Shown here piece after piece: positions 45,153-57,404 of a stretch of 64,000 bases of DNA; the stretch's first letter is position 1, and the number at the start of each line of letters is the position of its first letter. The position numbers and the translations under genes were made by a program. This DNA is from Microvelia longipes (taxonomy: Eukaryota; Arthropoda; Insecta; Hemiptera; Veliidae). The stretch lies in the NCBI GenBank assembly GCA_018340805.1, contig JACMZG010001870.1, positions 19,012,475 to 19,076,474 of the forward strand. The letters are read 5' to 3'. The notes beneath the pieces were generated by a model, which saw nothing but the letters and a program-made list of their open reading frames with translations, searched no databases and was not told where the DNA came from.

Positions 45153-45556
45153 TGTTCTGACTTAACACTACAACTGTGTCTTTTTTACTCAACCAATATT
45201 GCTTTCCCAGGCAGTTTTAAGTAAAAATTATTTGATTTAAATAATTTTAGTTATTTATTACTTGTTTGTTGTGTGAATCAAGCACAACATGTTTATTCAT
45301 GTAACATGTTACGATTTGTAACTAATGTTGATGTTTAATTTAGCTAATTTATTAAGAAAAAAAAGTAATATTATTAGATAACAGTACCTTGTATTCCTAT
45401 TGCAACCTTTGCTACTGAAATAAATAAATGCACATAAATTGTTTATCTATTTATTAGTTTATTTTCAAGTCGATAGCAATATCCCTTCCTTTTAATACAT
45501 TAATAACAATAATAAAATATTTTTAATTTAATAATTCAAAGAAAAATTATTCATTC
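45141..45556. other. Intergenic AT-rich DNA left of the BEL element
   Basis: No gene or repeat recognised. Confidence 0.5.
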
Positions 45557-45560
45557 CTTT

Positions 45561-46247
45561 TGTTGTGCAGTTTATAGATTTATTTTATTTTAATGAAGAA
45601 GAAGTTATTAATTATTTTACTTTAATTGTTAGTTCGTATTATTATCAACAGATAGGGCGCGCTGCCCTTTTTCATTAATATATTCCTCGCTCTTACGTTT
45701 AACCAATGAAATTGTCTGTGTGTGAGTGGGGAGAGTATTTTCTCTCGCTTTTCTAGTTAGTTGTACGTAAGACGCCGCTACTTAAATTTATTAATATTTC
45801 TATTCTTTCATACGCTTTTCGCAAACCCGCCATATTGTTAAATCTAATATTAATTACGTTTATTTCGAAATCCGTATCAATTATCTATCTATTCTCATAA
45901 ATTATCTATCTCAAACGCCGTGCCTATTTACACCAAACTTGCTGCTTCAAAATTTAAGTACCTGCTTCAACCTCTGTTCCAGCCCCAGATGAGTATAATT
46001 ATAATTTACCAAATTTTATTACACAGGCCTAACATTTATAATAGCATTTTCACATTTCACACCTTACATATACACACACAAATCATCTGGTTTATAATTC
46101 ATTATTTCTACCATCAACTTAAAAACTGGTGAGTTGTATTTTAAGCATAATTTATTTTTTAATAATTATTCTTTTAATTTCAAGCCCCTTTTTTATTACG
46201 CTACTCGCTATCGCTTACATACAGTCCTATTCGCTATTTCCGCACCA
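45561..46247 (+). repeat. BEL 5' LTR
   Basis: TGTTGTGCAGTTTATAGATT ... TTTCCGCACCA. It matches 52271-52941 nearly throughout and is preceded by CTTT. It holds the conserved GATAGGGCGCGCTGCCCTTT block, a small hairpin (AGGGCGCGCTGCCCT). Confidence 0.9.
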
Positions 46248-46735
46248 TATTTTGGTCAATTCGAGCCACGGATTTTTATATTTTATTATTTTTCACAATC
46301 CTATTTTCTATAAAATTAGGCTATTTGTATTAGCCTACAAAGCAGGCTAGTTCGTTGTAATAGTTTGTATGAACGAACAGTACGTTTGTGTGAACATTCA
46401 CGGTGTGTTTTCAGTAACCTTTGTCTTTTATATTATTATTTTATTATATTTACCTCTTTATTGACATATTTTTTATATTGTTGTCTATTTTTTCTTATAT
46501 ATGTCTATTAATAATTTTTTTATTTTGATAATTTTACTGTAATAAAGTTTACATTAATTTTTAATTACAAAATAATAATTTCTGTTTTTAAATCAATTGC
46601 AATAAATATTGCTTTCTTGTTTTATATTTAACATAGAACGATTTTTTCGTGCCGCTAATTTATATCTCTATTTGAGAGCCTTAGTGCTTTCATTAATATT
46701 TTTTTTGATTTTTTTTTATTAATAAAATTAGTAAA
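46248..46735 (+). other. BEL leader with candidate primer-binding site
   Basis: Five bases after the LTR, TGGTCAATTCGAGCC (46253-46267) resembles the complement of the tRNA-Tyr 3' end (TGGTCCTTCGAGCC, from memory) with a small insertion. The rest is a T-rich untranslated leader before the gag ATG. Confidence 0.5.
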
Positions 46736-48290
46736 ATGCCTCGAGGCGATGACAATGAGGATCCTAATTTAGCCCGCTATCTCGCTAACGTTGAAGCCAA
46801 ATTAAAATTACTAACGGCACGTAAAGAAACTTTATTTAGACGCGTTCAAAATGCTTTTGATATGTCTCAATTTAAAGACGATAAATCAGATGCCGATGAA
46901 AGATTAAAGAAAACTTTTAAAATTAGTTGTAAAACTATGGAAGAGACAAAGCGTCAATTTGAAAGCACTATTGATGAGATTAAATATTATAAACTTGAGT
47001 TAGGTGAAGATCCTAATTATAATGAAATTAACGCTTTCGATAATCTTTATTGCTCTATTAAACAAACGCTTGAAGATTTATTAGAACAAGAAGCTCTAGA
47101 AAAACCGGGTACTAGCAGTTCTTCTGCAGGCTGTTTACAGGCAAACACGAGCCTTAAATATGATTCACTTGAGCCTAAGGGTCCCAAATTACCACCCCTT
47201 GACCCACCGAAATTCGATGGGAATGAACTTAATTGGGATTTTTTTCATTATAACTTTAAATCAATTATTATCGATAATAAAGGACTCTCTGATGATATGA
47301 AAGTTAGATTTTTATCAGGGGCCTTACAAGGCAAGGCCCTGGCCCTTGTCTCCGGGATTAATCCAACGGGTGAAAATTTAAAAACTATGTGGGATACGCT
47401 ATGTAGACGCTTTGCTGATCCTAGAGTGCTAGCTTCAAAATATTTAAATAATATTTTAAAAATTCCAAAGCTCATAAAGAATCGCCCGAAACTATTGATA
47501 GTTTTTTACAAGAGTTCGCCGCACCGGCTCAGGCCTTTTTAATTTAAAACTTAAAGACCCGGTAAATTTTGTTTTATACCACATCGCAGCATCTCGCTTG
47601 CCCGCTATAACAGTTCGTCAATTCGAGTTAACTCTAGTGAAGACTTCGGAAGCCGCTGAACCTAATATCGATGCTAATAATAAGGACTTGCCGGGTTTTC
47701 AAGAACTGTATACTTTTCTTCAAGGTTATATTAAAGTATTGACACATAGCGCTTCTACTAATAGTAGCAATACTTCTAATAGTATTTCTAACAATACTTC
47801 TAATAATAATAACGCTAAAGGACACGATGTTTATAGACCTAATATTCGACCTCCAAACAATCGGTCATGGTCAAACCGGTCTGGAACCGCGCTTCCTTAT
47901 ACGCCTCGCTCGAGTCACCGTAACGCTCAAATTCTCAATCTACAGCTCAAAATTCTCAAGCTTCTGTTCAGAATTCTCAAAATTCTCACTCTAACGCTAA
48001 TTCGCAAAATTCTCACGCTACTTCACAGAATTCGCACTCCTATGTTACTAGGGAAAAGTTTTCTACTTATTCTGGAACCTATAAGTGTCCGCTTTGTTCA
48101 AAACCTGATCATAAACATGTTTATTATTGTGATGATTTTAAAAACATGTCCGTAAGAGATCGTAAAGCCGCAGTCGCTAAGTATAATATTTGTAAATTTT
48201 GTTTATCTCACGTACATTTAGACAGGAACTGCCGCTCTAAGAGTTCATGTCTAAGTTGCAAGTTGCCCTCGCCATACTATGTTGTGTGAT
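46736..48290 (+). pseudogene. gag: BEL Gag, frameshifted
   Basis: Gag coats the element RNA. From an ATG at 46736 an open piece of 268 codons has an N-terminal helical part (LANVEAKLKLL), a Ser-rich linker and the DUF1759-like capsid signature (PKLPPLDPPKFDGNELNWDF, FLSGALQGKALALV, TLCRRFADPRV). It breaks near 47480, continues from 47598 (QELYTFLQGYIKVL) through an Asn/Ser-rich stretch, and breaks again. Then zinc fingers follow in another frame: CPLCSKPDHKHVYYC at about 48085 and CKFCLSHVHLDRNC near 48190, with a further CxxC. Confidence 0.85.
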
Positions 48291-48369
48291 AATAAAAACA
48301 ATGATAAGAAATCTATTAATAAGGAAGATTCTGAAAACGTATCGTTTGTCGCTGCTACTGATTTTAATC

Positions 48370-48630
48370 GCTCGCCTCAGGTTAACACCGTTCTCTTACC
48401 ACCGCTCAAGTAATAGTTTACGATTCGCTAAATCAACCGCATTTATGTCGTGCCCTTTTGGACTCAGCCTCTCAGCCAAATACCATAACTAAATCTTTTG
48501 TAATAAACTTAATTTGTCTAAGAGACCGTTAATAACAAATGTTCAAGGTATTGGAGGCGCTCTGACTAAAGTCGAAAATGAATGCACTGTCGTGTTCTCT
48601 CCGCATTTTGATCAAAATATTAAGTATGAA
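48370..48630 (+). pseudogene. pol: BEL aspartic protease, frameshifted
   Basis: Around 48445-48490 one frame reads CRALLDSASQPNTITKSF, the BEL/Pao protease active-site region with D-S-A in place of D-T/S-G. The next piece (from 48514) continues with ITNVQGIGG and VVFSPHF. A frameshift separates the two at about 48510. Confidence 0.7.
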
Positions 48631-49996
48631 TTACCTAAAACTTTGATAATAGATCAAGATATTGAACTCCCTTCTTGTGAAATACCTTTGAGTTTTTTAA
48701 CGCATCTTCGAAATTTAACTTTAGCTGATAAGTCCTATCATAAACCAGGAAAGATAGATTTAATAATTGGAGCATCGCTGTTTGCTAGGCTCATGAAGCC
48801 AGGAAATATTACCGGTCCCCCTGATCTACCTAGTGCTATAGAAACAAGTCTAGGTTATGTTGTAACGGGTCCTGTAGATATTAAATTAACTAACAATGCT
48901 ATTAGTAATAGTCAAAGCTTTTGTAGCTTTGTTTCTCAGCCTTTAGATAAGCTAGTTGCGCGTATGTGGGAGTTAGAGGAGATACATTGTGGTTCTTCAA
49001 ATACACAGTTAACCTCTGAAGACGAAAATTGTGAACATTTATTTTCTAAAACTACTATACGAACGTCTGAAGGCCGTTACAGTGTAAGTTTGCCTTTTTC
49101 CAAAGATCCTTCCTTGCTAGAAAATTCAAAAGACATCGCTCTACGCAGACTATATTCTTTAGAAAAACGCTTAGACTCTAACCTTCAATTGAGAGAAGAG
49201 TATAATAAATTTATGAATGACTATGCCTCTCAGGGTCATATGACTCCGGGGAAGAAAGTACTGATGGCTGTTATCTGCCGCATCACTGTGTCGTAAAGCC
49301 TGATAGCACTTCGACTAAATTAAGAGTTGTATGGGACGCGAGCTGCAAAACTTCAAGCGGCTATTCTTTGAACGATATTTTAAGTACGGGGCCAAAATTA
49401 CATAATGACTTGGTCTCTATATTAATCAACTTTCGCTTATACGAAGTAGCTATGACTGCTGATATTAAACAGATGTATCGGCAGATTTTAGTTAATTCTG
49501 ATCATAGAAAATACCAAAAAATATTGTGGCGATTTTCTACTCAAGACGAAGTACTAGTTTATACTTTGAATACAGTAACTTTTGGTGTAAAACCTGCTCC
49601 CTACCTCGCTTTGAGAGTACTTTCTCAGATATCTCTCGACTGTAAAGAGTTTTACCCTGAAGCGTCTAGTATTATAAAAATTGCTTTTTTATTGATGACT
49701 TGGCTTATAGCTGTCCATCCATCGCTCACGCTCAAACCGCTCACGCTCAATTAGTTCATGTACTTAAAAATGCAGGATTCGATTTAGTTAAGTGGAATTC
49801 CAATTCGCAACCCTTTTTAGAAACTATTCCTTCTGAAATACGTCTTAATAAAATCGTAGATTTTAGTGACTCAGATACAACAAAAATATTAGGTCTTCAA
49901 TACAACGCTTCTAGTGACAGTTTTATGTTTTCTTTCGATTATTTCGACAGAAGTGCACTAAAAGAAATATTTTATCAACTTATGCGAGATTTTTGA
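48514..49996 (+). pseudogene. pol: BEL reverse transcriptase, frameshifted
   Basis: The piece 48514-49296 carries the pre-RT linker (IDLIIGASLFARLM, LGYVVTGPVD) and ends in YASQGHMTPGKK. The piece 49368-49754 has the fingers and palm (MTADIKQMYRQILVNSDHRK, VTFGVKPAPYLALRVL). The active-site aspartates appear as AFFIDDLAYSCPS at about 49680-49720, across a frame change, followed by QLVHVLKNAGFDLVKW in 49700-49996. The FIDD form of YxDD is within the normal range for this superfamily. Confidence 0.88.
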
Positions 49997-50737
49997 TCCT
50001 ATTGGATTTCTTGCCCCTGTCACAGTTACTATAAAAATATTAATTAAACAATTTTGGATTTCAAATTTAGACTGGGACCAAGTGCCCTCTGACCCTAAAT
50101 TGATAAATACTTGGTCTCAAATACAAGGTCAACTTCCACTTTTATCGCAATTAAAAATACCGCGCCACATAGGCCTTGATTCTGTCTCTTATGTTGATTT
50201 GATAGGTTTTGCTGACGCTTCTGGCAAGGCCTACGGTTGTTTAGTGTATTCTAAAGTGATTGTAAACAATACCCCTGTCATATCTTTACTTTGCGCTAAG
50301 ACTCGAGTAGCCCCTCAAAAGAATATTAGTATTCCTAGGCTAGAGTTATGTGCCGCGGTTCTGTTAGCCAGGCTCATTGAGTTTATTATTAATTCATTTA
50401 GAGATAGCGTTAAAGTTAATAAAATTTTCGCTTTTACAGACTCGTCTGTAACACTTCATTGGATTTCTTCGCCACCTTCACGTTGGAAGGTTTTTATCGC
50501 AACCGAGTCAAAATTATTAATGAACTCGCGCCAAACATTGATTGGCGTCATGTTCCCGGTGTATCCAATCCCGCTGATTGCCTTTCTAGAGGTATCACTC
50601 CAAAGGCATTTTTATCACATTCATTATGGTGCTCTGGTCCAGAATGGTTACTTTTAGATAGTAATGATTGGCCTGTTTCTATCCCTTTACCCGGGGGAGA
50701 AGAACTGGTAGAAGAAAGAAAATGGTTCATGCCATAA
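49997..50737 (+). pseudogene. pol: BEL RNase H, frameshifted
   Basis: From 50082 the frame shows LIGFADASGKAYGCLVY, with the first catalytic Asp, ISIPRLELCAAVLLARLI with the catalytic Glu, and FAFTDSSVTLHWI with the third acidic residue. The last part, VPGVSNPADCLSRGITP, lies in the next frame (50459-50737). Confidence 0.88.
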
Positions 50738-52130
50738 CTCAATCTAAAGAGGAAGAAAATGTTCTTATCGATCTTATAAATAATTGCTCTAGTTTTGACT
50801 TTATATTAAGAGTAATCGCAATAATACTCAGATGGTTACGCTATCAGAGATCTGAACCTACTTTGCCTTACTTTACCGCCGCTGAATATAATACCGCAGA
50901 AATCTTAGTTTTAAAATTTATTCAAAATCAACATTTCAAAGAGGAAATTTATGATTTAGAAAACGACAATCGTCTTTCTACGAGATTTCGTAAACTTCAA
51001 CCTTTCAAAGGAAAACACGGTCTATATGTAGTAGGAGGTAGATTAGCCCACTCTGACCTGAGCTATCAGCAAAAACACCAAATATTATTGCCTTCTAACA
51101 ATCGTTTAGTCCACTTGTTAGTTGACAGAGTTCACGCTACTCATTTTCATACCGGTGCTAACACCACACTAGCTATTTTACGCCAAAAATATTGGATATG
51201 TGGTGGACGAAGTTTAGTTAGGAAACGTATTAGTTTGTGTAACTTTTGTTTTCGACATAAACCGCGCCCAACCTTTCCGCTAATGGGTTCTCTACCTAAA
51301 GAGAGAGTAGTCCAATGTAAACCCTTCCTCCAGACTGGAGTAGATTACGCTGGCCCTTATAATATTGTCTTTTCAAAAAGAAGAGGTGTTCGCACTCACA
51401 AGGCTTATTTATGTTTATTTATTTGCCTGACAACCAAGGCGGTGCATCTCGAGCTTGCATCAGACCTAACTACACCCACTTTTCTAATGCTCTGAAACGG
51501 TTTATTTCTCGTAGAGGTCCTATTAACACTATTCATTCGGACGGTGGCACCAATTTTTTAGGTGCACGCAATCATTTAGATAGAGTTTATGAATTTCTTA
51601 CGTCATCAGAGTTCCGCTCTGATTTTGGTAACACCCTCTCTGATAATCGTATAACTTGGAAAACTCTAGTTCCTTTCGCTCCCCACATGGCCGGAATTTG
51701 GGAGAGCAACATTAAAAGTGCCAAATCTTTGATATCAAAAATTGTTGGTAACAATATTTACTCTTATGAAGAACTTAGTACAGTCTTTACACAGGTCGAG
51801 GCCATAATGAATTCTAGACCTCTCTGTGTTCTGAGTTCCGATCCTCACGATTTAAAGGCGCTAACGCCCTCTAGTTTCTTTTACAGGACAATATTGACCA
51901 CTTTCCATCCCCTGAGTATGATGATGTACCCATCAATAGATTGACTAGGTACCAATTAATTGAGAAAATAGTCCAAGATTTTTGGAAAGATGGCATAAAG
52001 AATATCTTCACACCCTCCAATCTCGTGAAAAATGGAATACTTTGTCAAAACCTATAACTATAGGTACAGTTGTAGTCGTCAAGCAGGACAACTGCCCATT
52101 ATTTCCATTTATTATAACTTTTCTTACTAT
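50668..52130 (+). pseudogene. pol: BEL integrase, frameshifted
   Basis: 50668-51495 holds the HHCC zinc module (VHATHFHTGANTTL ... CNFCFRHKP) and the first catalytic Asp in TGVDYAGPY. 51411-51944 holds the second Asp in HSDGGTNFLGARN and the Glu in GIWESNIKSAKS. A third frame downstream (about 51890-52100) reads LTRYQLIEKIVQDFWK, the conserved C-terminal BEL integrase segment. All three catalytic residues remain. Confidence 0.88.
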
Positions 52131-52260
52131 AAGTTTATTGTTTTCCATAAACAAATAAGATTTATACTTAATTTTGTTTTGATGAACTTAAGTTCTATTA
52201 ACTTTTTTTCGAGTACTTTTCATTTCTCTTATGTACTCCTCAGGATTTTCTCTCCTGAGC

Positions 52261-52270
52261 CGGGGGAGTA
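52261..52270 (+). promoter_or_regulatory. BEL polypurine tract
   Basis: CGGGGGAGTA directly abuts the 3' LTR start and is the expected plus-strand primer. Confidence 0.65.
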
Positions 52271-52941
52271 TGTTTGTGCAGTTTATAGATTTATTTTATA
52301 TTTTAATGAAGAAGAAGTTATTAAATTATTATTATTAATCACAGATAGGGCGCGCTGCCCTTTTTCATAATATATTCCTCGCTCTTACGTTTAACCAATG
52401 AAATTGTCTGTGTGTGAGTGGGGATAGTATTTTCTCTCGCTTTTCTAGTTAGTTGTACGTAAGACGCCGCTACTTAAATTTATTAATATTTCTATTCTTT
52501 CATACGCTTTTCGCAAACCCGCCATATTGTTAAATCTAATATTAATTACGTTTATTTCGAAATCTGTACCAATTATCTATCTATTCTCATAAATTATCTA
52601 TCTCAAACGCCGTGCCTATTTACACCAAACTTGCTGCTTCAAAATTTAAGTCACCTGCTTCAACCTCTGTTCCAGCCCCAGATGAGTATAATTATAATTT
52701 ACCAAATTTTATTACACAGGCCTAACATTTATAATAGCATTTTCACATTTCACACCTTACATATACACACACAAATCATCTGGTTTATAATTCATTATTT
52801 CTACCATCAATATAAAAACTGGTGAGTTGTATTTTAAGCTTAATTTATTTTTTAATAATTATTCTTTTAATTTCAAGCCCTCTTTTTTATTACGCTACTC
52901 GCTATCGCTTACATACAGTCCTATTCGCTATTTCCGCACCA
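52271..52941 (+). repeat. BEL 3' LTR
   Basis: TGTTTGTGCAGTTTATAGAT ... TTTCCGCACCA. Compared with the 5' LTR it lacks about 17 bases near position 52330 and has a few single changes. CTTT follows. Confidence 0.92.
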
Positions 52942-53047
52942 CTTTATCGTTTTCTTTAGAGTGATTTCTTGTGATTGATTTCGTTTCTCCTGGTTTTTTT
53001 ACTTTTCTTACCTACAACGTAGTTTTTATAAAATTTTTTGAGAAATA
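52942..53047. other. Short spacer between BEL 3' LTR and transposase relic
   Basis: Probably the 5' leader of the transposon; only 106 bases and T-rich. Its terminal repeat could not be identified. Confidence 0.4.
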
Positions 53048-53985
53048 ATGTGCACCAATGAAGAGCATATCAGCAATCGTGATATGCTGGAGATTTATGG
53101 AGAAGCTAGGAGATGTGCTAGGGCTGCTGCCGCTGTGTCGGGAGAGTATCAGGTACGGAGAGCTGTCAGGGCGGGAGTTTATGGTAATTTTGCTTCTCTT
53201 AGAAACGACAATAGGCCACGCCCAGTAAGAAATGAACAACTCATTATTGTTGTGCTGGCCTACATTGATGTTCATACAAACGCTAGTACTCGCGAAATTG
53301 CCAAGGTGTGTGGTACCAACCATGTTATGGTTTTACGGATCTTGCGGGACAACCGTTTTCATCCTTTTAAGATCCATTTACATCAAGCCCTGACTGCTCA
53401 GGATTATGAAAGGAGGCTAGAGTTTTGCCGATGGGCCGAGGAAATGATGTTTCAAACCCCTTAATTTTATAGTAGGCAAGTCTTGTGGACTTATGAAGCA
53501 ACTTTTAAAAGTGACGGTACTGTCAATCGCCACAATCTTCACTATTGGAGAGTAGAAAACCCGCACTGGCTGAGAGAGGTTGATCACCAACACAGGTGGT
53601 CTGTGAACACCGAGTTGGTGGATGCATTTGCCTGAAAGACTCTTCCAAAGATGTTGGTTCCAGCTTGACGGTTGTCTAGCTCACTTTTCTCGGGAGTTAT
53701 GGAGTTTCTTGATGATTCATTTCCAAATAGGTGGATTGGGCGTGGCGGTCCTGTTGCTTGGCCAGCTTGATCTCCGGATCTGACTCCACTAGAATACTAC
53801 CTTTGGGGAAGAGTGAAGGACTTGGCGTACAGAGATGCTCCAACAACTCGAGAGGATATGATGGATAGAATCAGTTATTGATTCCTTACGACGGCTTGAA
53901 GTGAATGCTGCACTTCGATCTTTTCAAATTCGAATATTGCAATGTCAGGAGGTAGGAGGTCGCCAATTCGAGCATTTGGAGTAAT
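53048..53985 (+). pseudogene. Tc1/mariner-type transposase relic with DUF4817-like N-terminus
   Basis: The enzyme would cut and paste its own transposon. The first 138 codons (53048-53464) have a helix-turn-helix region (MLEIYGEARRCARAAAAVSG) and a second one (STREIAKVCGTNHVMVLRIL), then FCRWAEEMM. After a stop the same frame reads LWTYEATFKSDGTVNRHNLH; the first catalytic Asp, normally in TDE, is Tyr. A deletion follows, then WFQLDGCLAHFSRE with the second Asp, and SPDLTPLEYYLWGRVKDLAY with the third acidic residue. Several stops are present. It is a dead copy. Confidence 0.82.
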
Positions 53986-53997
53986 TTTCATTAAATT

Positions 53998-54355
53998 ATT
54001 ATTTATTTATTTATTTATTATTTAATGTGGTGCTTAATTAGACATTATTAGCTCCACGCAACAACTATGATTAACATTGATAAAGCAAGGAAAACAACGT
54101 AAAGGTAAAGATTTTTTTTTTTTTTTGGACAGTTTTTGATGGAAAGCATAAGACATATTTTTAAGTTGATTAGTTTAATAATAATTAATAAAGATTAAAT
54201 TTGAAGGGGTTAAATTGACAATAAAACAAGAGAATGGGTGGTTCAAATAAAAACAGGGATAAGTGAAAAGCAAAAAAAAAAAAAATATAATAATATAATA
54301 AGAATAATATAAAAAAGGATTAATACCATAGATTGGTAATAGGGATTGATAAGGT
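53998..54355 (-). other. LINE 3' UTR and A-rich tail
   Basis: The + strand shows (TTTA)n at 54000-54022, then GTGGTGCTTAATTAGACATT and GCTCCACGCAACAACTATGA, the block also found at 30100. Two poly(T) or poly(A) runs occur at 54111 and 54274. No frame. Confidence 0.7.
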
Positions 54356-54547
54356 TTAAATTTCAGCCAGTGTATCAGTTTCTTTTAGGTAATTAAATAA
54401 GTTTTTGATATTAGTTTCGTCATTCCCTAAAAGGTCAGGTAAGTTTGTGGGAATTTTGTGATTTGTCATGGTTTGTGTCAGTCTAGTACAGTCGATTAAA
54501 AAATGCTTGACCGTAAGTAAGTCGTTGCAAAGTCTACATTTAGGCAA
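54356..54547 (-). pseudogene. LINE ORF2 C-terminal piece
   Basis: Encodes CRLCNDLLTVKHFLIDCTRL, the Cys/His motif (C-x2-C...H...C) found at the end of ORF2 in many LINEs, and ends in a normal stop after DTLAEI. Confidence 0.8.
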
Positions 54548-54637
54548 TTCTTGGTCCCTTGAAAACAGATAGCTGTGAGTCAGTCGAGTGTGACCAAGTC
54601 TTAATCTACAGAGGACAGTCTCCTCGTGTCGGTTTGT

Positions 54638-55565
54638 CTATAGCAAGTCCTCCACTCTCCTATTATAGGTTTGACAGAAATAAAGTTTGTTATTACTTAG
54701 AGAATCCCATATATGTTGCCACCGTTCATTTAGTTTAAGTCTTAGGGTTGCTTTAACGTCATTTATTGTCACCAAAGTTTCCGAAAGTTGTCCATTGGAA
54801 ATAGCAGATTTAGCCAGCTTGTCAGCTGTTTCGTTCCCCGGGATCCCAGAGTGGCCAGGTACCCAGCAAAACTTTACATTTAAGTTGTTTGACCTTATCT
54901 TTTCTCTAATTTCAATTATGATATTGTTCTGGCTGTATAGATTGTTCATTGCTTGTAGTCCACTGGATGAGTCGGTAAGTACGATTATGTCCTTTTTGGA
55001 GTTAGTTAGGCGTACTCTAGCCCCTTCTTTATAGCTTCTATTTCTATATTAGTTATAGAACTAATTTTTTTCCTTTGAACTGTTTAATTTGACCAGAGCT
55101 GGTAGTAAATGCGTAGCCTGTGCCTGCGTTGTTTTTGGCTCCATCTGTGTAGATAAATTCTGCATTCTTGTAATTTTGTTTAATTTTCTTAAGTTGTGAT
55201 ATAATTTCCAAGTGTTCCTTTTTGGATTTGAATGAATGGAGTTGTCGGGGTTTCTTCATAAGCCATGGTGATGTTGTTGTTTCAGTGCAGTATTTAGATG
55301 TACTTGGTATTAGTGAGTTGTCTATTTCATAAGTTGTGATCAAGTTTTTAAGGTGGTGTCCGAGTGGTCTGGTTAAATGAGGTTTTCTTTCATAATATCT
55401 GTGGTATTTTGGTGTTTGTATTTTGGGTGTGACATAGTGGTGAGGGAATTGAAACTTTCTGTAGGCATAGGCAAGGACTAGTTTGTCTCGACGTAATTGT
55501 AATGGAGGTTCGTTTGCATCAACTAGAAGAGATGGTATAGGGCTTGTTTTAAATGCCCAGTGCAT
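54638..55565 (-). pseudogene. LINE ORF2 RNase H domain, frameshifted
   Basis: 55565-55053 has FIYTDGAKNNAGTGYAF, with the first catalytic Asp. 54949-54638 has FCWVPGHSGIPGNETADKLA, the C-terminal RNase H signature with the last acidic residue. A short interval near 55000-55050 changes frame. Confidence 0.85.
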
Positions 55566-55646
55566 ATTCGTATTCCGGAGTTATGTATTGGATCCAGCTT
55601 CTGTAGATTCCTTTCTTTGGCAGATCTAATACTATGGCTCCATAGT

Positions 55647-56500
55647 CTATTTGGATCTTATTAATTGTCTGTACAGGAGTAAAAGTGTTTTGCGATCAGC
55701 CCCCCATTTTTGGGCCTGAATGATGCGTAACAGTTTTAAGTCACGTGAACATCTGTTCTTTACATTGTCGATGTGAGGTTTCCACGAAAGCTTTTCATCT
55801 AAAGTGAGGCCAAGATATTTAACTTCAGTTACTAGTGGGATTTCTTTACGTGATAAAAACAGCCTGGGTGTCAGTGGTCTTTTTCTCTGAGCAAATAGTA
55901 TTGCTTTTGTTTTTGTAGGTGAAAAACTCAGGCCATTATTTTCAGCCCAGCTATTTAGTCTATTTATACACCGCTGTATCGCCGTTGTTGCTGAATTTAC
56001 ACTTTTTGACCTGAACAGGACCGTAAAGTCATCTACGAAGAAGAGAGATTCTACACAAGCCGGTATTTCACATGTGGCACTGTGCACAGCCAGAAGGAAT
56101 AAGGTTACACTAATCACCGCTCCTTGAGGGACTCCATTTTCCTGGTCGTAGAAGTCTGAGTATGTGCCACCAATCCTTACCCTAAATGTTCTTCTGGAAA
56201 GAAAATTTTGAATAAAATTTGTCATATTACCTCTTAGTCCAAATTTGTATAGTTGTTTCATTGCTTGGTGTCTCCAGGTGCGATCGTACGCTTTCTCGCA
56301 ATCAAAGAAGACCCCAAAGTAATTTTCTGTTGGGCAAACCCATCTTTAATATAGGTTTCTAGAGCAACGAGGTGATCCAAAGTCGATTGGTTTTTCCTGA
56401 ATCCTATTTGTCTAGGCGATAATAGCTGTTTTGATTCTAAAACCCAAATCAAACGCGAATTTACCATTTTTTCTAACAGTTTACCTAAGGTGTTAGTCAT
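55647..56500 (-). pseudogene. LINE ORF2 reverse transcriptase, frameshifted
   Basis: 56500-56258 has TNTLGKLLEKMVNSRL and SPRQIGFRKNQSTLDHLVAL. 56261-55647 has GVPQGAVISVTLFLLAV, the active-site SLFFVDDFTV, the GLSFSPTKTKAI thumb-side motif and VKYLGLTLDEKLSW. The two pieces join at about 56260 by a small frame change. Confidence 0.9.
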
Positions 56501-57404
56501 TGCAATTGGTCTGTAAGATGTTTCTTGGGTAGGGTCTTTTCCTGGTTTAGGTATTGGAATAAGGATTGCTTCTCTCCAACTCTCCGGGTATTCGTTTTCA
56601 TTCCAGACCCCCTTTAAAAGTTCAAGGGTATATTGTAATATGACGTAGGAAGGTTCTTTATCATAATGTTGTAAATTTGGTCAGGTCCAGCTGATGTGTT
56701 TTTTAAGGATTTAATTGCATTTTCAAGTTCCCAGTAGCTAAAGTTTGGTTGTAGTCTTCTTATTGTTAGAGTTAAAATTTAAGGATTCTTTCTCTGCTTT
56801 TGCTTTATTTTCTGGAAGTTTTCAGGATATGATTTCGTAGCGCTTACAGTAGAAAAATGTTTAGCTAGTTGTTGTGCCACTTGCTTTGGATCAGTAACTA
56901 GGCCGTTTCCTGATTGTAAGGCGGAGTATGCAGACTAGAGTGCTTACCCCAAAGGGTTTTTACTTTCCTCCATACCTCTGAGGCATCTGTGTGCTGGTTA
57001 ATTGATGATATATATTGTTGCCATGATTCTTTTTTAGCTTCAAAAAATATTTTTTGACATTCGTTCCGGATTTTTTTGAATTTTGAAAGGTTTTCATGAG
57101 TTGGAGAGTTGTTAAATTTCCAAAAGGCTTTGCGACGATCTCTTAATGCTTTGCGGCACTTAGTTGTCCACCAAGGTACTTTTGGTCTTCCTTTCCCTAT
57201 GATAGTCAGCGGAATTGCAGATTTTGCTGCTTTATTTATTGTTGTTGTAATAAAATCTAGAAGTTGATCGATGTTTTCAAAGTTTTCCTGATATGGCTTC
57301 TGATTGGAAATAGTTTCTTTAAATTTATTCCAGTCTGCTTTACTAAATACCCACTTAGTCAAAGGGTTTCTTGGTGACTTATTTTTGGATCCAACGTTAT
57401 CCAA
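56501..57404 (-). pseudogene. LINE ORF2 linker between endonuclease and RT, degraded
   Basis: 57404-56898 has KWVFSKADWNKFKETIS and PWWTTKCRKALRDRRKAFWK, the usual linker of I/Jockey-like ORF2. Between 56900 and 56500 the RT N-terminal part is broken by frameshifts, though phrases such as a YSPESWREAILIPI-like stretch can be read near 56600-56560. Confidence 0.75.

Larger units (their letters stand above)
45561..52941 (+). mobile_element. BEL/Pao LTR retrotransposon with both LTRs
   Basis: Two LTRs of 687 and 671 bp flank a gag-pol region in the order gag, protease, RT, RNase H, integrase, as in BEL/Pao. CTTT at 45557-45560 and 52942-52945 is a probable 4-bp target duplication. Over the aligned part the LTRs differ by only a handful of substitutions plus a few indels, so the insertion is recent. 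Even so gag-pol is interrupted by at least six frameshifts. No env is present. Confidence 0.93.

Noticed and set aside
46129..46350. Hydrophobic 73-codon frame at the end of the BEL LTR
   Set aside because: Overlaps LTR and primer site; the same stretch in the 3' LTR does not continue as a frame.
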